Source: Margaritispora aquatica | Lineage: Eukaryota > Ascomycota > Leotiomycetes > Helotiales > Discinellaceae | Direction of reading: 5' to 3' | Assembly: GCA_007644065.1 (NCBI GenBank) | Contig: VJWN01000008.1 | Span: 498,411-562,410 of the forward strand | Length of the DNA: 64,000 nucleotides | In this document: in pieces, positions 23,960-34,034 of the stretch | Layout: every line of letters begins with the position of its first letter | Position numbering within the stretch: the stretch's first letter is position 1 | Translations under genes and position numbers: made by a program | The notes under the pieces: generated by a model | The model's input: only the letters and a program-made list of their open reading frames with translations | Told to the model about the DNA's origin: nothing | Database searches by the model: none

Positions 23960-25359
23960 ATGGTGAACATTACGGAGAAGATCAAGGAGTATGTCTTCTT
24001 GCTCTGTTTTCAAAGCTGAAATGCTAACTTTTGGCGCAGTATTGAGGAGGAGATGAGAAAGACGCAGAGTGAGTTTGCCCCACCATGCCCCTCCTCGACA
24101 TGAGGGGAGCGCACATATATGCATGGAATATAGCTAATTGGATGTAGAGAATAAGGCAACTGGTATGTTTCTACGCCGATTCTAAGTTGAACATGAATTG
24201 ATCTCAAAAAGAATACCATCTCGGTCTCTTAAAAGGGTACATCCTTCCCATCCACCTCATTCTCACCACAAACTCACGCACCCAACTAGAAAACTCGCTC
24301 GCTACCGCGCCCAACTCCTCGAGCCCGGCCCAGGTTCCGGAGGTGCAGGAGGAGCTGGCTTTGATGTCTCTAAGTCGGGCGATGCACGTATAGCACTCGT
24401 CGGTTTTCCCTCAGTTGGAAAATCCACTTTCTTGTCCAAGATCACCAAGACCAAGTCCGAAGTAGCAGCCTACTCATTCACGACCCTGACTGCCATTCCC
24501 GGTGTGCTCGAGTATGGCGGTGCTGAGATCCAGATCCTCGATTTACCGGGTATTATTGAAGGTGCGGCGGAGGGCAAAGGTAGAGGAAGACAGGTCATCT
24601 CGGCTGCGAAGACGAGTGATATGATCTTGATGATTTTGGATGCTACAAAGAAGGCTGAGCAGCGGTCGCTGCTGGAGGCCGAGTTGGAAGCCGTTGGCAT
24701 CAGGTTGAATCGAGAACCACCGTATGTCACTCTCCCTCATACTACCTCAAGATTAAATTAACAAAGCATGAAGCAACATCTACCTCAAGCCCAAAACAGC
24801 TGGCGGCATGAAAATCACCTTCCAAAACCCGCCTAAAAACCTCGATCAGAAGATGCTCTACAACATCCTGCGCGACTACAAGATCCTGAACTGCGAGGTG
24901 CTCGTGCGTGATGAGAACGTGACCGTCGACGACTTCATCGACGTGATCATGAAGGACCACAGGAAATACATCAAGTGTCTGTACGTGTACAACAAGATCG
25001 ACTCCGTATCTTTAGACTTCCTAGACAAGCTGGCGAGGGAACCACATACAGTGGTCATGTCGTGCGAGCTGGACTTGGGCATCCAGGATGTGGTCGAGAG
25101 GTGTTGGCAGGAGTTGAAACTGATTCGCATCTATACGAAGCGGAAGGGCGTTGATCCTGACTTCTCGGAGGCGCTGATTGTGAGGAATAAGAGCACGATT
25201 GAGGATGTGTGTGATCAGATTCATAGGACACTGAAGGATACGTTCAAATATGCATTGGTATGGGGAGCAAGTGCAAGGCATGTGCCACAGAGGGTGGGAT
25301 TGAGCCATACAGTTGCAGACGAGGATGTGGTTAGCATTGTTAGTAACTGGAGGGCGTGA
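23960..25359 (+). CDS. RBG1: ribosome-interacting GTPase Rbg1 / DRG1
   Basis: Six exons: 23960-23988, 24040-24068, 24148-24162 (15 nt), 24212-24236, 24290-24721, 24774-25359; 371 aa, close to the usual 367. It is an Obg-HflX superfamily GTPase that binds translating ribosomes with its Dfrp/Tma46 partner. The N-terminal helical segment ([19 protein letters not shown]) comes entirely from the tiny exons. G1 is GFPSVGKS at 71-78, the switch region [13 protein letters not shown]3 DLPG and G4 NKID. The C-terminal TGS domain ([13 protein letters not shown] to [11 protein letters not shown]) closes the protein. The reading frame of 24198-24761 alone would give a false N-terminus; the intron donor at 24237 corrects this. 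Confidence 0.96.
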
Positions 25360-25923
25360 TCGTGGCCTCTAGATGGGGTTTGTGGATAAAGGCATTGGCA
25401 AGTCGATTCAGAGCAGGAACACTAGCACAATATAAACCAGAAGTGTATGATCATGTTTAGTCGTTCATTGTAAATTCCAGTCGCGCAGTGGCCCAGATGC
25501 AGAAAGCATACCAACTAAGCATGCCAGTATCATGCCTAGTACATTTAACACCACAATTAAACGCCAGTAACCCAATGCCATGCCTGCCATCCATCCATCA
25601 TAAAAGCGATCGTATCGCACACGCTTATCCAGCGTAAAGTATTCTCCACAACCATACCATAGCATACCCTATCATAGTCTATCGGAATAGCATCTTATCT
25701 CCTCGTTGCCCCCAAAGATGTATTCTAACAATAGTATGAACCCATGCTGCCCTCCGCCGTCGTTATGTGAAGGATTTTGTGTAGTGTAAGAAGGGTGAAG
25801 AAAGGCTTTCGTGCCTGTCGGTCCGTCGACGAGGTGATATTCGTACAAGTCCAGAGAAGTAAAAGTACCATGTTGAAGGCAAAGACAACATCGAATAACG
25901 AAAAACCGGAGGATTTAAAGCAT
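25360..25923. other. intergenic between convergent genes
   Basis: This is the 3' region shared by the convergent Rbg1 (+) and Spo12-like (-) genes. No supportable gene; frames here are shadows. Confidence 0.6.
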
Positions 25924-26411
25924 TTACTGGCCGCCCATTTCGGTATCTTGAGACCTCTTCGGGATTGGAGCACCGAACATAGGTCCAGAGGAGCCCAGGT
26001 TCTTGGCAGATGCAGCAGCAAACAGCGAGCGTGGCTTGGTCCTTGGAGAATGTTAGCTATGTGGTTCTGGTAGAGACTCGATTGGTACTTACTTCATGGC
26101 GGCCTTGCCCTTCAAGGTGGAGAGCTTTGCAGTGCAGGGGCTCATGAGGGTATCTGATGGGGAGATGAAAGCTTGTTGAACACTGTTTGAAACACATGTT
26201 AGCAAATACTCTCTTCTCAATTGAGCTTGTAGATGTTGCTCGAAAGACAGTCTTAGCAAGGGGGGACAACATACCCAGACTCCTGCTTGGAGAGGAGATC
26301 TTTGCGGAAATGCTCCATGTTCTTGACACCACCCTTCTGGATCTGGCCAGCATCAATGGTCGCCTTGGAGGCATTGACATCCTTGTCGGCGAGGACGTTG
26401 TTGGAAGACAT
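25924..26411 (-). CDS. Spo12 family protein (mitotic exit / cell-cycle regulator)
   Basis: Three exons (26275-26411, 26093-26182, 25924-26041) give 114 aa. Splicing in phase reveals the diagnostic Spo12 box FISPSDTLMSPCTAKL in exon 2, followed by STLKGKAAMK; this box lies in a different frame from the long shadow frame, so it is only seen after splicing. The N-terminus is MSSNNVLADKDVNASKATID and the C-terminus is MFGAPIPKRSQDTEMGGQ. In yeasts Spo12 and Bns1 act in the FEAR pathway that releases Cdc14 at anaphase, and the conserved Ser-Pro sites are Cdk targets. Here SPSD and SPC supply such sites. It is a small, largely disordered nuclear-type protein, encoded convergent to Rbg1. Confidence 0.85.
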
Positions 26412-26951
26412 CTTAAAAAGACTGGTTCTGGTCTGGCTTTGGCTTTGATATCTTTTGTTGAATACGTAAAGATTGGAAAGTTGGCTTTTTTTGTTTGTTA
26501 TGTAGATTGAGTTGAGAAGAGTTCGTTATTGGGAATTGAGTTTTCAGTTATGCCAGAATTGTGTTTGGATGATGCGTTGTTGGAAAGTTTGGGGTAAGGT
26601 GGTGTCGGAAGCTTCTTATCTGGAAAAATCGTCGAGGTCATTTGTTTACTTCGAAGCAGGTAAGAAATCTAGCCGTCACCGCGGCAACCACGAACCACAA
26701 TTCTCCATCCTCCTTCCTGGTTCTCACATTGAGTCACATATCGTTGTTAAACATCTCTAGTCTGTGCAGTCTACGATCTGATGATTGTAGCCAGTCAATT
26801 GCTGAGTTCCTTTTGTTGCATTAATCTGCAAATATGGGTGAAACTCCGAGGAGCCACAACTGCCAAGACATATTCAGACAACCGCATTGTAAAGTCATGG
26901 CCAATCATTTCTTCATTTTGTTAAAACTACAATACAGCAAAGCAAAATTCC
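26412..26951. other. intergenic, Spo12-like promoter
   Basis: This is the upstream region of the Spo12-like gene and the 3' region of the acyl-CoA dehydrogenase. It contains T-rich stretches just upstream of 26411. No gene seen. Confidence 0.6.
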
Positions 26952-28522
26952 CTAAAGCTTTGATTTAGGACCAGGTTGCGACAAGCTGACGTTGTATTGC
27001 GCGAACAGGCTTTTCGTGGTCTCGGCTTGATTCTTGATCAACTGTGTAACAGCATTGCCTCGCTTGTTTTCATTCTTGCCCATCTGTTGCAAATGAACCT
27101 CATCAGGTCCATCAGCCAATCTCAAAGTTCGGATATTTGCCCACATATTGGCAAGGGGAGTATCCTGGGACACACCGGCACCACCGAAGGCTTGAACAGC
27201 ACGATCAATAACAGTAAGAGCCATAGCTGGGACGAGAACCTTGGCCTCGGCGATTTCCTTCAGAGCTCCCTTTGCACCGAACTCGTCAATCTTGATAGCT
27301 GCGTTCAACACGACAAGACGAGCAGCATCGATCTCAATTCTTGACTTCGCCACCCATTCAAGAATCACACCGTGCTCCTTCAATTGCTTACCAAATGGTG
27401 TCTTTGTTGGATCGTTGATACGCATCAACATCCAGTCGAGAGCTCGCTCAGCCTAACAATATCAGCGGATGTCATCCACGAGAAGGGAAGTTCAACTTAC
27501 AGCCCCAATGGCACGCATGGCATGGTGAATACGTCCTGGACCAAGACGACCTTGAATGATCTCAAATCCACGTCCAGGGCCAAGAACCATGTTGCTTGCC
27601 GGCACACGTACGTTCTTGAAGGTAATGTGGCCATGTCCGTGAGGAGCATCATCGTAGCCATAGACAGAAAGCATGCGGTTGATCGTGATACCTGGCGTGT
27701 TGGATGGTACGAGGATAACTGATTGCTGCTTGTATGGATCTTTGTTGGTTGGATCACTCTTGCCCATGACAATGTAAATCTTGCATCTTGGGTCACCAGC
27801 ACCGCTTGACCACCATTTCTAAGATATGTTAGCATAGATAATGCTGTACAAGTGACGCTAGACTTACATCACCGTTCAAAATCCAATCATTTCCCTCCTT
27901 CTTCATGCTCAACTTGATATTCGTAGCATCAGATGAAGCGATATCCGGCTCGGTCATCAGAAATGCAGACCTGATCTCTCCCTCCATCAATGGTGCCAGC
28001 CATTCCTTCTTCTGTGCCTCGTTTCCGTACTTTGCCAACACCTCCATATTTCCCGTATCTGGAGCTGCACAATTCACAGCCTCAGAAGCACACCTTGACT
28101 TGCCGAGCTGCTCTGCCATCAAACCATACTCTAGATTCGAGAACCCTGGTGACTCTTTGTAGTGTCCCTTTGGGAAGAACATGTTCCACAGCCCAAGCTT
28201 TCGTGCCTCAATCTTAAGATCATCGATAACTGCTGGGTGATGGTCCCATCTGCTTGAGCCGACTTGGTCGATTTGTGCGGCGAATACTGGATCGGCGCTG
28301 TGGATGTGGATGTCAGCTTAGTTGCACGTTCTTTGCTGTGTCGGCGAAGGCAAACACTTACGGAATACATCTCTCATCAACAAACTTCTTCACGATATCA
28401 AGGGTTCTCTTCGCGTTATCACTTACACGATTCGCCGCCTAGTATTCCAATTAGTGAACGAGCAAATGGCGGGGCGAAATCCAATGAAGAAAGCTTACGA
28501 GGATGGGGATTTGTGCAGACAT
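26952..28522 (-). CDS. acyl-CoA dehydrogenase, ACAD10/11-like
   Basis: Five exons (28499-28522, 28362-28438, 27868-28297, 27501-27818, 26952-27452) give 449 aa, a full-length enzyme. It is a flavoprotein that oxidises acyl-CoA to trans-2-enoyl-CoA in beta-oxidation. Visible blocks: the N-terminal helical domain ([17 protein letters not shown]), [10 protein letters not shown], the middle beta domain FAD/substrate loop [40 protein letters not shown], and the C-terminal domain with [20 protein letters not shown] and [15 protein letters not shown]. The [10 protein letters not shown] block is typical of the ACAD10/11 group, which prefers longer or branched chains, though the substrate is inferred. 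The C-terminus ends SKL, a peroxisomal targeting signal type 1, so the enzyme is probably peroxisomal. The first exon is only 24 nt. Confidence 0.94.
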
Positions 28523-29882
28523 ATTGGCAGATATCTTAATGAAACAATGTGCTGAGATTGATAATAAGTATTTCAATAGTTATTAAGATATTGAATGGCA
28601 AGAAAACAGCAGCAGGAAGCGTTTAATAATACATTTGTTCTGGATTGTTAGCTCAGGTTACCCCAAGCTTTCTCCACAACTTGGAGTTCGGCTCGGTAGA
28701 TGCAGGGGGTCACAAGCCGAGGTCCATCAATGATTCGTTAATGCAACAGATCCGGGGGGGTCTGGCCAAGAGGATCTCTTATGGATGCTTCTATCCTACT
28801 CGTCGCAGAGCACAGAATCGACTGTTAATGCACCGTACTCGTTCCAATATTACATCTTGCGGTCACAGCTGCGGGAAAGTTCCTCGGTGTCTCCGGCTAA
28901 GCAGTGCTGTATCATTGCCTACAAGTTATCAAGTTATCTCACCATTCGAAGCTGAAGTGCCTTGGTAAGGATGCTTATGTCACAACGCAAGATCACATTG
29001 TGCTGTTCTCAATCAACATGGGTTGTCCATTGAAGAGAAATCTATCAACAGAAAAGGCATCAACTTTTGCACTCAACATTTTTTGCTGAAACCACGAGAT
29101 CAGATTAGATAATAAGTGCAAATGCCCATCCTCTTTTACGTTGGCGTCATGCCGGAGGCGAAATTGAATGTATTGATCCATTCGACATTGTAGGCCTGGA
29201 AATTGAGATTGATATTTCCAAATCCGCCCATCCTCAGTTAATTAATGTATCTCAGCTTTGTTAAGATTCCAATTTTCTTTAGTAGCAGAAACCCGGAGCT
29301 CCCACGAGGTATGCGGTACAAAGTAATAATGTTGAACATGAAGTATAGGGACAGGGACGTGACAGTATGAACATGTGCAAGGGAAGCTACTCACCAGTGC
29401 AAGAGTTCAATATGCCCGTAAATGAAGGTGTATTCATAGGTGCAAATGCATGATTGAAATTGCGTTGCGTTGCAAAGCGCGTTCGGAGAAGTAAATGTAG
29501 TCTGAATGTGGAAAGCAATCAAGAAAAGCTGACAGCTTGAGCATTATCGTAGCAAATGTACACGTCTATAAGTTCAGAATGCCTCACTACTGTCATACGT
29601 ACCAATATATGATTTAGTCACTTCGGAAAAGAGCCAAATAGAGTACTAGGGGTGGCCGCAAAAGGCGGGAAATCAAATACGCAGATGAGCACATCTGGGT
29701 AATGCAACTAATTCCATTGAACTATTCCACGATAAATCTAACAATCGAGGTTATCAAGAACTTCAAAAACTCCAGCCCAATGCAATTGTCCTAACCATTC
29801 ACACCCATATGACCCAATCATGAACCCTAAGCGAGGAACAAAACAAGAATTCATAACCGCCCCGTCAATCAATTTCAACCCT
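28523..29882. other. intergenic, about 1.4 kb
   Basis: This is the upstream region of the dehydrogenase and the 3' side of Lsg1. Frames of up to 107 codons (28645-28968) lack recognisable content. No RNA gene was recognised. Confidence 0.55.
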
Positions 29883-31991
29883 TCAATCAGCGAAGTAATC
29901 TGCTCTGCGTTTTCCGTTGCCTTTGCTACCATGCTTGAAGTGTTTCTTACTTGTCAAAGTCTTCAGATCATTTGGGTCAACATCCTTCTCCATGGCAAGC
30001 ATGGTCTTCTGCTTACGACCTGAGAGCTGCTTGCCACTTGCTGTTCCTTGCTCAGTGTACTTGTGGTTGAATGGCATGCGTAGATGTGCTGAGTTGCCTT
30101 GCCCCTGTGCGAAGAATGCACCGTCGAGCTTCTTAGACTTTGATCCTTGCTCAATAGGAACCATATCGGTGTCAGCGACTGAAGCCGCATCGTCGGCTAG
30201 TGATTGCATGGCTGCTAGAGCTTGTCTTCTCTTTTCAGGGAGGTGACCTTCATCATAGAGTTCTTGGTTGAACTCCAAAGGATCAATGTCTAGAGGCGGT
30301 GGCTGACAGAACAGAAGCTTGCCATTAACATAATCCTTCAGAATGTACCTGGCTGCCCTAGACTCATCAGGCTGACCTTGACCTGTCCTAGTGAAACCAC
30401 GAGCTCTAGCATACGCTGATAGCATCTCCTCAGCAGTTGGAATACCAGTTCCACCCTCTTCAAGGGGTCTGATATTGATCTTCATTCCATACAAAGCCTC
30501 TAAGAATGGCTGTGGGATTCTCTTTGCGACAAGACCGGCTGGACCGGTGAACTCTCTCAGCTGATCAATAGGAAGAATTCCATTGCACACAAGCTCAGCT
30601 TTTGTCGTTGCAAAATTCGGGAACACCAGACCAGGACAATCGCAAAGCAGAACCTTTTCACTAAGATGGATCGTCTGGAAATGTTTTGTCTTTCCTGGAG
30701 TAGACGAGACAGAAACCTTCTTCGCTCCGATCAAAGCATTGATTGTAGACGACTTTCCTACGTTGGGATATCCGACAAGACCGATCTGTGTTTTCCTGGG
30801 AGCATCTGAATTTGCATCTAGAATATGTAAGAAAAACTCAGAGTCTGTGGGAATAGTACTAACCTTCGTTCTCCGGTGCGTGCAGAAGGAAAAGTGCTTC
30901 CAATTCATCGACAGTCAAAATCCTGGTACTTTCTTCCTCTGCATCCTCATCATCCTCACTATCTTCTGAATCCTCTTCAAGCGCCAAGTTCTTAGCCTTC
31001 TTCGATAGATCAGACGACTCCTCTTCATCCTCATCATCTTCCTCTTCGTCGTCTTCGAACTCTCTTGACTCGTTCATTTCCTTTGCAAGACTTGCCGAGA
31101 AAAACTTGTAAGAGATGCCCGCAGCCTCAAAATAATCCGCCCAGGATTGTCTCTGCTCCAAGGTCAACATATCGGCCTTGTTAACCAGAAGAAGATTCTC
31201 TTTTCGCGAGTCCACGGCCTTTACGTATCTCTCTAAATCCTCCGATCGAAACAGTAGAGGATTCCTGGCATCAACGATTTGTACAACCAAATCAGACCTC
31301 TCAATGACTCTCCAAAGCTGTCTCCAAACCTCCAAATTGCGCTCAAATGGTGTCATCAGTAAATCATTGTTCTCTTGCAACTCCGCGAGTCCTCGTCGCC
31401 ACTCCAACAGACTGTCCCTCTCCATCCTGTCGAGCTGTTCGGGTGTGGTGCTCTCATCCCATTTTGGTCGTCTAGGAACTGTAAGTCGATTACGATGTGC
31501 CTTTTGCTTTCCAACAGCTGCTCGCTCCTCTGCTGCAGAGAGGAGATATGGGTTCTTTTGATCTGTGTGTATGATTTTCACATTGTTCATTTTCTCAGCC
31601 GTGAAATCCGTGCCTGCTAGTTCTGCCGTGGATAAAAACTCATCGAGTGCCGCCTGCTCAGTTACCGATCGCATCTTGACCCAACTGGCCTCTTTCCTGT
31701 CATTTGTGACATACTGTTGCTTGTCAGTCATCTGCTTTCGCCACTTGATCGCACCAACCCACAGTCTCTCCAGTCGCATGGTTGATTCTGTGAATACCAG
31801 CAGTTGTAACCTTTTTACGATCCGATCCTTTGCCTTTGCCAAATCTATCATTCATCAAACTATTCCCCAAGCCGACGGCCTAGTACATTGTCAGCGGAAA
31901 TTCTTGGTAATCCCCAAGAAGGAACTATCACAACTCGATAGTAAACGAAAAGACCTCATTAACGTACATTTTTGGATTTTGCTAAGACCAT
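29883..31991 (-). CDS. LSG1: Lsg1 family GTPase, 60S ribosomal subunit maturation
   Basis: Four exons (31968-31991, 31763-31879, 30864-31713, 29883-30817) give 641 aa. Lsg1 is a cytoplasmic circularly permuted GTPase that triggers release of the export adaptor Nmd3 from pre-60S subunits. The first two exons restore the family N-terminus (MVLAKSKNAVGLGNSLMNDR). The permuted G motifs run G4 NKAD (225-228) before G1 GYPNVGKS (346-353), then G2-like TPGKTKHFQT and G3 DCPG. An acidic stretch (EDDEEEDDEDEEESSD) lies between G4 and G1. The C-terminus is basic (KKHFKHGSKGNGKRR). A start within 31851 would delete conserved N-terminal residues. It is divergently arranged with Ltv1 across 255 bp. Confidence 0.96.
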
Positions 31992-32246
31992 GGCTGTTGA
32001 TATTGATCACAGGATTGCTGGTTTGGTCTATTTCTCTTCAATAACGTTGTCGCAGAGACTTTAGACAAATTTGTGACGTCCCTCTAATACTTTTGTGGCG
32101 GGGTCTGAGAATGACGCTTCGGCTGCTGAAATTTTTGGAGGGGTTCCCCACACATTTCGATCGAAATTTGAACGCGATTTAACAACTTCGTACTTTTTCT
32201 TATATGCACACTTGCCACCACCCACCGCACAGCGCATAGAGTCAAA
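31992..32246. promoter_or_regulatory. bidirectional promoter between LSG1 and LTV1
   Basis: Only 255 bp separate the two divergent start codons, so both promoters must lie here. The segment contains GAAATTTTTGG at about 32127-32137, whose complement CCAAAAATTTC overlaps the yeast ribosomal-RNA-processing element (RRPE, AAAAATTTT-like) for eight bases. The motif match is partial and its function is inferred. Confidence 0.6.
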
Positions 32247-33485
32247 ATGGCTCGAAAGAAATGGATTGACAAGAAAACAGCGACGCATTTCACACTCGTT
32301 CATCGGCCTCAAAATGATCCTCTTCTTCACGATGAGTCGGCATCGTCCATGATCTTGAACCCTACAGTACGACCGAATTCAAACAAAACTAAGAAACTGG
32401 ACGATTTAGCCTCCGAGCTTGGATCTGACCTTGGAGAAATCAGAGATAATGAGGGTGAAGCTGCGAATCATGGAATCTACTACGATGATACAGAGTATGA
32501 CTATATGCAGCATATGCGCGACCTTGGGGCTACGTCTGGGGAGTCCTTTTTCGTGGAGGCACAAGGACCAAAGAACAAGGGGAAAGGAAAACAAAACCTG
32601 GAGGACATGCTACGGGATGCAAGTCTTGAAGACAGAGGAGTTGTACTAGACCCAGAAATCTTACCATCTAAGAATCTGCGAAAGGTTACATACCAAGCTC
32701 AACAAGATGTGCCTGATGCGCTTGCTGGTTTCCAACCTGATATGGATCCGCGTCTACGAGAAGCGCTCGAGGCTTTGGAGGATGATGCATATGTCGATGA
32801 GGAAGATGATATCTTTGGAGAGTTAACTAAAGGAGGAGAGGAGATTGACGAGGAAGAGTTTGAAGAAGCTGGTTGGGAGGAAGATGATGAGAATGATGAT
32901 GGTTGGGAGTCCGATGCCACTGCTAAGCCCTCCAAGGAATACAAGAATGCGCCATTACCAACAGCGGATATTGAAAATGATACCCGCGAAGATCATGGTG
33001 ATGGAGCGTGGATGGAAGACTTCAGCAAGTTCAAGAAGGACCAGAAGTCTAAGATTGGACTATTGGCCCCTTCGCAATCTGACCTACAATCCTCCTTGAT
33101 GACCACAACAACGAACGGCGGCCGGCGGAAGAAGAGAAAGGGTGCTCTGACAAACCCCTCCAACTATTCCATGACGTCTTCTTCTATGTTCCGCACTGAA
33201 GGCTTAACGAATTTGGATGCTAGATTCGAGGTTCTGGAGGAGCAATACAACGAAGATGGGGATATCGATGATGAGGCTTCGGTTTCTGTTGCTTCATCCA
33301 CTGTATCAAGCGTCACAGGTCCGGTCAGGGGAGACTTTGACAGTATCATGGATGACTTCTTGGGTAACCATTCCATGAGCGGCAAGCGGAATGTGAAGAA
33401 GGGTAAATACCAAAGTGGCATGGAGCAATTAGACGAAGTGCGAAAAGGATTGGGTCCGGCAAGAATCAGATCCAAGAAAGCTTGA
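32247..33485 (+). CDS. LTV1: Ltv1 family 40S ribosome assembly factor
   Basis: A single exon of 412 aa. Ltv1 rides on pre-40S particles and controls incorporation of Rps3/Rps20 in beak formation and nuclear export. The N-terminus [20 protein letters not shown] and the block [17 protein letters not shown] are family signatures. Long acidic stretches occupy the middle ([13 protein letters not shown]). The C-terminal [20 protein letters not shown] region matches the conserved phosphorylated Ser cluster that casein kinase 1 targets in yeast (role from family knowledge). The last residues are basic (ARIRSKKA). Confidence 0.95.
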   Translation: MARKKWIDKKTATHFTLVHRPQNDPLLHDESASSMILNPTVRPNSNKTKKLDDLASELGSDLGEIRDNEGEAANHGIYYDDTEYDYMQHMRDLGATSGESFFVEAQGPKNKGKGKQNLEDMLRDASLEDRGVVLDPEILPSKNLRKVTYQAQQDVPDALAGFQPDMDPRLREALEALEDDAYVDEEDDIFGELTKGGEEIDEEEFEEAGWEEDDENDDGWESDATAKPSKEYKNAPLPTADIENDTREDHGDGAWMEDFSKFKKDQKSKIGLLAPSQSDLQSSLMTTTTNGGRRKKRKGALTNPSNYSMTSSSMFRTEGLTNLDARFEVLEEQYNEDGDIDDEASVSVASSTVSSVTGPVRGDFDSIMDDFLGNHSMSGKRNVKKGKYQSGMEQLDEVRKGLGPARIRSKKA

Positions 33486-34034
33486 TGCATCATGGTACTC
33501 GGGGCGGCGTTTGGACGGATTAACATATCGGCATATGGCGTCAATGGGCACAGGATTGATACCTCTGCTATTGAACAGTTTGTGATAGCTCTATAGCTAG
33601 GTGTCAGCGAGATTAGATAAAAGGCAGCTAGATCATAATGCACTCTCATTTCATACTCGCTGGTGTTTTTCTCTTCTATGAACATTAGTCGAATGTAATG
33701 GTGTTGATTGTGATAGTATACAGACAGATCGCGTCTAATAGGTTTGTACATATGACAGTCGACTATCAAATAAACCGTGTTTTGGAAGTTGTACAATAGG
33801 TTTTTTTTGGATTTTACTGTCCACAGGAAAATACTTAACAGTTGAAGGGAAGTTTGTCAGCCTTGCATCCAGCCTCGTCCAAAAGTAGCTTAGTGTCGCG
33901 TACCAATGTGAAGCTATTCGCAATGACAAAGGACAATGGTAACCAAATATTCACTTTAGCGGGGAAGCGCGTGTTGTTTTATAGTCTCCTCTTCTCGTCT
34001 CTGAAATCTCTCAAAATGATCAACACCAAGAATC
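33486..34034. other. intergenic, SAC3 promoter
   Basis: Between Ltv1 and Sac3, same strand. Frames here are antisense shadows. A T-rich tract lies at 33800-33808. No further feature seen. Confidence 0.6.
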
